Assembly (NCBI GenBank): GCA_900541195.1
Contig: UQIY01000023.1
Span: 1 to 35,166, forward strand
Source: an uncultured Collinsella sp.
GTDB lineage: Bacteria; Actinomycetota; Coriobacteriia; Coriobacteriales; Coriobacteriaceae
Direction of reading: 5' to 3'
Length of the DNA: 35,166 nt
In this document: one piece after another, positions 31,202 through 35,166 of the stretch
Numbering within the stretch: position 1 is the stretch's first letter
Layout of the letters: each line of letters starts with the position of its first letter
Made by a program: the position numbers and the translations under genes
The notes under the pieces: model-generated
What the model was told of the DNA's origin: nothing
The model's database searches: none
What the model saw: the letters and a program-made list of their open reading frames with translations, nothing else

Positions 31202-31237
31202 AAAGGCCTCCAGAGCAACAGCTCCGGAGGCCTTTTT
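31202..31237 (+). terminator. Intrinsic terminator of the second acetate kinase gene
   Basis: AAAGGCCTCC-agagc pairs with GCTCC-GGAGGCCTTT, followed by TT, 23 bases after the stop codon. Confidence 0.9.
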
Positions 31238-31586
31238 GCTAGCAGGCGGACGGCGGAAACCCCATCCCATTTCGAGCGCAAATACTGGGACACGCTTTCC
31301 GGTTGAGGCACGTTGCGGAAAGTGTGACCCACAATAAAGCAAAAATCCGTCCCAAAGTTTCCCAAACAGGTCCCAAGCGGAAGCCACATCCCACAATCCG
31401 CCTTCAAACCGGGACATGCTTTCCGGTGGCCAGACATCGAACCGCAGCCAACATTTCGGTCCCAAAGTGATCACCGCTGGCATCGCCTGCGCTTCCAACA
31501 ACGACACCCGACCATTCAGATTCTCAGCCCCAGCTCGTAGCCAAGCCGCCGTCCACTCCAGATGCCCTGAATGCCATGTGACGGCA
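31238..31586. repeat. Gene-free stretch with two degenerate direct repeats
   Basis: No convincing gene is seen in these 349 bases. TGGGACACGCTTTCCGG (31286-31302) recurs as CGGGACATGCTTTCCGG (31410-31426), and GTCCCAAAGT (31349) recurs at 31459, with ATCCCA words near the start of each unit. This suggests two decayed ~110-125-base units. Within the first, the sequence at 31286 is also inverted at about 31315-31330 (CGGAAAGTGTGACCCA), giving a 14-of-16 hairpin. Confidence 0.5.
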
Positions 31587-31713
31587 GGGACCCTACAGGG
31601 TAAAGCTCTGAAAATATTCCGCAGGACGCATGAAACCCCCGCCGCACGAAGTGCGCAGCGGGGGTTTCATGCATGTCCGAGGACGTTTTCAGAGCTTTAC
31701 CCTGTAGGGTCCC
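31587..31713. repeat. 127-nt near-perfect long hairpin between ackA2 and pta
   Basis: The outer 28-base arms (31587-31614 and 31686-31713) are perfectly complementary. An internal loop (TATTCCGCA facing GAGGACG) is followed by GGAC/GTCC, a 15-bp stem GCATGAAACCCCCGC/GCGGGGGTTTCATGC, and an apical GCAC-GAA-GTGC. It begins 15 bases after the pta stop codon and may end pta transcripts, but is far larger than a terminator needs to be. Confidence 0.85.
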
Positions 31714-31728
31714 GAGGGGATATGTTCG

Positions 31729-32709
31729 CTACTCAGCCATCTGAGCCTGGACGGCAGTGATGGCCACGACACCCACGATGTCGTCAGCAGAGCAGCCGCG
31801 CGACAGATCGTTGACCGGCTTGGCGATGCCCTGCAGGATGGGGCCGTAGGCGTCGGCGCCGGCGAAGCGCTGGACCAGCTTGTAGCCGATGTTGCCGGCC
31901 TCGAGGTCGGGGAACACGAGCACGTTGGCCTTGCCGGCAACGGAGGAGCCGGGAGCCTTGAGCTGGGCGACGGTGGGGACAATAGCGGCATCGAGCTGCA
32001 GGTCGCCGTCGATGGCGAGCTCGGGAGCCTTCTCCTTGCAGAACTTCACAGCCTCCTGGACCTTCTTGGCGACCTCGCCGCCAGCGGAGCCCATGGTGGA
32101 GTAGGAGAGCATGGCCACGTGCGGCTCAACGTTGCCCATGAAGGTGGACCAGGAGTGAGCGGAGGCGATGGCGATCTCGGAGAGCTCGTCGGAGGACGGG
32201 TTGATGTTGAGGCCGCAGTCGGCGAAGATCAGCGTGCCGTCAGTGCCGAACTGCGGGGTGTCGGTGCACATCACGAAGAAGGCCGAGACCAGCTTGGTGC
32301 CCGGGGCGGTCTTGAGGATCTGAAGCGCGGGGCGCAGGGTGTCGGCGGTGGAGTGGCAGGCGCCGGAGACCAGGCCGTCGGCATCGCCCATCTTGACCAT
32401 CATGGTGCCAAAGTAGGTGGCGTCCATCACCTGGGCGCGAGCCTGCTCGATGGTAACGCCCTTCTTGGCGCGGAGCTCGGCAAACTTCTGCGCGTACTCC
32501 TCGTGCTTCTCGGCATTGCGCGGGTCGATGACGGTGGCGCCGGGAACGTTGATCTCGTCGGGGTTGCCCAGGATGACGATCTTTGCCAGGCCCTCCTCGA
32601 TGATTTTGGTGGCCGCGACGATAGTGCGCGGATCCTCGCCCTCGGGCAGGACGATCGTCTTAAGGTCGGCCTTGGCGGCAGACTTCATACGGTTTAGGAA
32701 ATCGCTCAT
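31729..32709 (-). CDS. pta: Phosphate acetyltransferase
   Basis: The enzyme converts acetyl-CoA and phosphate to acetyl phosphate and CoA, feeding acetate kinase. The 326-residue product is the short, single-domain Pta. It shows TIVLPEGEDPRTIVAA, the GACHSTADTLRPALQILKTAPG segment, SAFFVMCTD, ADCGLNINPSSDELSEIA, and LSYSTMGSAGG. It is convergent with the two acetate kinase genes rather than in operon with them. SD TAAGGAGTAAC precedes the ATG at 32709. Confidence 0.97.
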   Translation of the reverse strand: MSDFLNRMKSAAKADLKTIVLPEGEDPRTIVAATKIIEEGLAKIVILGNPDEINVPGATVIDPRNAEKHEEYAQKFAELRAKKGVTIEQARAQVMDATYFGTMMVKMGDADGLVSGACHSTADTLRPALQILKTAPGTKLVSAFFVMCTDTPQFGTDGTLIFADCGLNINPSSDELSEIAIASAHSWSTFMGNVEPHVAMLSYSTMGSAGGEVAKKVQEAVKFCKEKAPELAIDGDLQLDAAIVPTVAQLKAPGSSVAGKANVLVFPDLEAGNIGYKLVQRFAGADAYGPILQGIAKPVNDLSRGCSADDIVGVVAITAVQAQMAE

Positions 32710-32761
32710 GTTACTCCTTACAAGCGTTTCGCTAAGCTCCAGGCACCCGGCTGTTCACGAA

Positions 32762-32784
32762 TAAACCCGCTGCTAGCGGGTTTA
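32762..32784 (-). terminator. Hairpin in the pta upstream region
   Basis: TAAACCCGC and GCGGGTTTA form a perfect 9-bp stem with a 5-base loop, 53 bases upstream of pta. On the minus strand TTCG follows. It is either an attenuator-like element in the pta leader or a terminator for upstream transcription. Confidence 0.5.
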
Positions 32785-32856
32785 CCTTTCAATTATGTAC
32801 GCCGCGGTGCTTGAGCTTTCCTTGTGTGGCAAGCTCATTATAGGACGCATTAGCGC

Positions 32857-32862
32857 TATAAT
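32857..32862 (+). promoter_or_regulatory. -10 box upstream of glf
   Basis: A consensus TATAAT lies 78 bases before the glf start, preceded by CTCATT at 17-base spacing as a poor -35. Confidence 0.4.
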
Positions 32863-32940
32863 CGCTCTGATAAATATGTCTCGAAGAATGTTCGAGAAAA
32901 GCCCAGCTAACGAGCCCGTGGCTTTTGACAAGGAGTATCG

Positions 32941-34143
32941 ATGCAGATTACCTCAGGCCTGCCTGAAGGCTTTAACGCCGGCGCGTACGACATGATTGTC
33001 GTCGGTGCTGGATATGCCGGTGCCGTTTGCGCCCGCCGTCTTGCCGAGACCATCGGCTATCGTGTTGCCGTTTTGGAGCGCCGTAGCCACATTGCGGGCA
33101 ATGCCTATGACTGCACTGACGAGGCCGGAATCCTGATCCACGAGTACGGTCCGCATATCTATCACACTTTTAACGAGCGCGTGCACAATTTCCTGTCGCG
33201 CTTTACCAAGTGGACGGATTATCAGCACAAGGTGCTCGCTAACATCAACGGTACCCTTATGCCCGTGCCCTTCAACCATGCGAGTCTCAAGCTCACCTTT
33301 GGTGACGAGCGCGGCGAGGAGCTGTATCAGAAGCTCGTGGAGACCTTTGGCAAGGATGTCAAGGTGCCCATTATGGAGCTGCGTAAGAAGAACGACCCGG
33401 ATCTTGCCGAGGTCGCCGATTACGTCTACGAGAACGTCTTTTTGCATTACACCATGAAGCAGTGGGGCCAGACGCCCGATCAGATCGATCCCTCGATCAC
33501 CGGCCGCGTTCCCGTCTTTGTGGGCGATGATGACCGCTACTTCCCGCAAGCTCCCTTCCAGGGCATGCCGCAGGAGGGCTACACGGCGCTCTTTGAGCAC
33601 ATGCTCGACCACGACCTGATCGACGTGTTCTGCGACGTGGACGCCCGTGACCTCTTTGAAATCGACGAGACTACCGTCAAGATCGACGGCAAGGTCTATG
33701 GTGGCGAGATCGTCTACACCGGTCCGCTCGATGAGCTGTTCAATCTCGATCTGGGCGCGCTACCGTACCGCACGCTCGACATGAAGTTCGAGACGCTCGA
33801 TATGGACCAGTTCCAGCCCGTGGGCACCGTCAACTACACCACGAGCGAGGACTACACGCGCATTACCGAGTTCAAGAACATGACCGGTCAGATCCTGCCC
33901 GGCAAGACCACCATCATGAAGGAGTATTCCAAGGCCTATACGCCCGGCTCGGGCGAGACGCCGTACTACGCCATTCTTGAGCCCGAGAACCGTGAGCTCT
34001 ATGAGCGCTATCTTGAGCGCGTCCAGAACCTGACGAACTTCCACCCGGTGGGTCGTCTGGCCGAGTATCGTTACTACGATATGGACGCTGTGACCAATTC
34101 CGCCCTCGATCTTTCGGATGAGATTATCGCCTGCCATGCATAA
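32941..34143 (+). CDS. glf: UDP-galactopyranose mutase
   Basis: This FAD enzyme converts UDP-galactopyranose to UDP-galactofuranose for surface glycans. The 400-residue product has the N-terminal dinucleotide-binding motif IVVGAGYAGAVCARRLAE, the ERRSHIAGNAYD segment, HEYGPHIYHTF near the flavin, YTMKQWGQTP, and RVPVFVGDDDRYF. The C-terminal YSKAYTPGSGETPYYAI and GRLAEYRYYDMDA are also typical. SD AAGGAG precedes the ATG. The next gene, a GT2 glycosyltransferase, overlaps its end by 8 bases. Confidence 0.97.
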   Translation: MQITSGLPEGFNAGAYDMIVVGAGYAGAVCARRLAETIGYRVAVLERRSHIAGNAYDCTDEAGILIHEYGPHIYHTFNERVHNFLSRFTKWTDYQHKVLANINGTLMPVPFNHASLKLTFGDERGEELYQKLVETFGKDVKVPIMELRKKNDPDLAEVADYVYENVFLHYTMKQWGQTPDQIDPSITGRVPVFVGDDDRYFPQAPFQGMPQEGYTALFEHMLDHDLIDVFCDVDARDLFEIDETTVKIDGKVYGGEIVYTGPLDELFNLDLGALPYRTLDMKFETLDMDQFQPVGTVNYTTSEDYTRITEFKNMTGQILPGKTTIMKEYSKAYTPGSGETPYYAILEPENRELYERYLERVQNLTNFHPVGRLAEYRYYDMDAVTNSALDLSDEIIACHA

Positions 34144-35118
34144 AGTCATAACATTCGGTATTCCCTCGTATAACGCCGCCAAGGACATGGACCATTGCAT
34201 CACCTCCATCTTGGAGGGGAGCAATTACGCCACCGATATCGAGATTATCGTAGTGGACGACGGCTCCAAGGACGAGACGGCCGATAAGGCCGACGAGTGG
34301 GAGGCACGTTATCCCGGTATCATTCGCGCGGTGCACCAGGAGAACGGCGGCCACGGTATTGCCGTCCTTTCGGGTCTGCGCGAGGCACAGGGCACCTACT
34401 ACAAGGTCGTCGACTCGGATGACTGGCTCGATGCTGCGGCTCTTTCGACTATGCTGTTGATTCTGCGTGGCTTTGAAGAGCGTGACCAGCGCGTTGACCT
34501 GTTTATCTCGAACTACGTGTACGAGAAGGTTTACGAGGGCACGCATACCGCTATTGGCTACAAATTTGCCCTGCCGCGCAAAAAGATCTTTTCCTGGGAT
34601 CAGATCGGTCATTTCCGCCTGGACCAGAACCTACTCATGCACAGCCTGTGCTATCGCACGGATGTGCTGCGCGAGTCCAACCTTCCCATGCCGCCGCACA
34701 CGTTCTATGTGGACAACATCTACGCCTACGTGCCGCTGCCGCGTTGCAAGACCATGTACTACGCCGACATCGACCTCTATCGCTACTTTATCGGTCGCGA
34801 GGGCCAGAGTGTCAACGAGGCCACGATGGTCAAGCGTCTGGACCAGCAGTTCCGTGTGACGCGCATCATGATGGAGTCGTACCACCTGTACAGCGATGTT
34901 GAGTCGTCGCGTCTGCGCTCGTACATGATGGGCTATTTCACCATGATGATGGCGATCTGCTCGGTGCTCACCAAGCTTTCCGAGGAAGATTGCGCCGACG
35001 AGCGCCTAAAGACGCTGTGGAATGATTTGAAGGCCTACGACGAGCGCATGTATCGTCGTGCCCGCTACGGCGTGGTCGGGTTCTTCACCAATCTGCGCGG
35101 ACGGGCCGGAGACAAAAC
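34136..35118 (+). CDS. Glycosyltransferase family 2 protein, 3'-truncated by contig end
   Basis: This is an inverting nucleotide-sugar glycosyltransferase of the GT-A fold. The start KVITFGIPSYNAAKDMDHCI is followed by IEIIVVDDGSKDETADKADEW and the metal-site region KVVDSDDWLD. The chain then continues through DNIYAYVPLPRCKTMYYADIDLY. Translation begins at the ATG at 34136 within the end of glf, so the two are coupled. Genomic sequence stops at ~35118 after RGRAGDKT; the remaining frame (CLLYTSDAADEL) is translated sequencing adapter, so the true C-terminus is missing. With glf it suggests synthesis of a galactofuranose-containing or related surface polysaccharide. The sugar specificity is unknown. 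Confidence 0.9.
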
Positions 35119-35166
35119 CTGTCTCTTATACACATCTGACGCTGCCGACGAACTCTAGGGTGTAGA
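35119..35166 (+). other. Sequencing adapter contamination (Nextera/Tn5 end, index and flank)
   Basis: CTGTCTCTTATACACATCT (35119-35137) is the Tn5 mosaic end. It is followed by GACGCTGCCGACGA, an 8-base index-like ACTCTAGG, and GTGTAGA, exactly the order of a Nextera i5 adapter read through. This is library-derived, not bacterial, DNA. Confidence 0.98.

Noticed and set aside
30031..31437. 468-codon minus-strand frame opposite the second acetate kinase
   Set aside because: Antisense to a clear acetate kinase. It also crosses the intrinsic terminator at 31202-31237 and the repeat region.
31115..31507. 130-codon minus-strand frame over the gap after the second acetate kinase
   Set aside because: It reads through the kinase end, terminator and degenerate repeats, with no SD. 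I treat the interval as non-coding.
31587..31713. Invertible promoter or CRISPR-like repeat
   Set aside because: The arms are close and the interior is itself palindromic, with no recombinase gene near and no spaced repeat units. A single long hairpin explains it.

Overview
The window is a high-GC, gene-dense bacterial chromosome segment, most likely from a Coriobacteriia gut actinobacterium close to Collinsella. This assignment is inferred from gene content and the general look of the proteins, not from a marker gene. About thirty protein genes are well supported. No rRNA, tRNA or CRISPR array was seen. The last 48 bases are not genomic: they read as Illumina Nextera (Tn5) adapter, so the window ends at a contig edge.

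Layout. 76-2894: proA and a divergent S33-type peptidase. 3132-8500: a lysine/diaminopimelate block. A minus-strand operon, lysA-dapA (one continuous frame) - dapB - dapH, sits behind a clear lysine riboswitch, and an M20 deacylase is divergent from it. Together they form most of the acetyl branch of DAP/lysine synthesis. 8511-11419: a small accessory patch with a HigBA-type toxin-antitoxin pair, small membrane proteins, a phage-like remnant and an EcsC-family protein. 11467-15002: cell-envelope genes, namely a secreted coiled-coil/lysozyme-like protein and a putative D-aspartate ligase plus aspartate racemase pair. 15128-18680: an ECF transporter operon (S component - double ATPase - EcfT) preceded by a leader peptide with three consecutive Trp codons and a terminator, i.e. 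a tryptophan attenuator. 18806-20737: a sortase-anchored C69 dipeptidase. 21044-22063: a lipid kinase with a 30-residue membrane mini-protein behind it.

22162-26325: housekeeping genes (RNase D, YugP-type protease, xseA-xseB, HIT protein). 26367-28537: a LysR regulator and an MFS exporter. 28658-32709: two tandem acetate kinase paralogues converging on phosphotransacetylase, which together give acetyl-CoA to acetate plus ATP. 32941-35118: UDP-galactopyranose mutase and a GT2 glycosyltransferase overlapping it, the start of a surface-glycan cluster cut by the contig end.

The most interesting non-coding signals are the Trp attenuator with its three-way complementary arms, the lysine riboswitch, a two-copy structured repeat with conserved purine-rich internal loops (2992-3089 and 17724-17824), and a 127-nt near-perfect hairpin between ackA2 and pta. 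The lysA-dapA fusion with an internal dapA ribosome-binding site is the most unusual coding feature.
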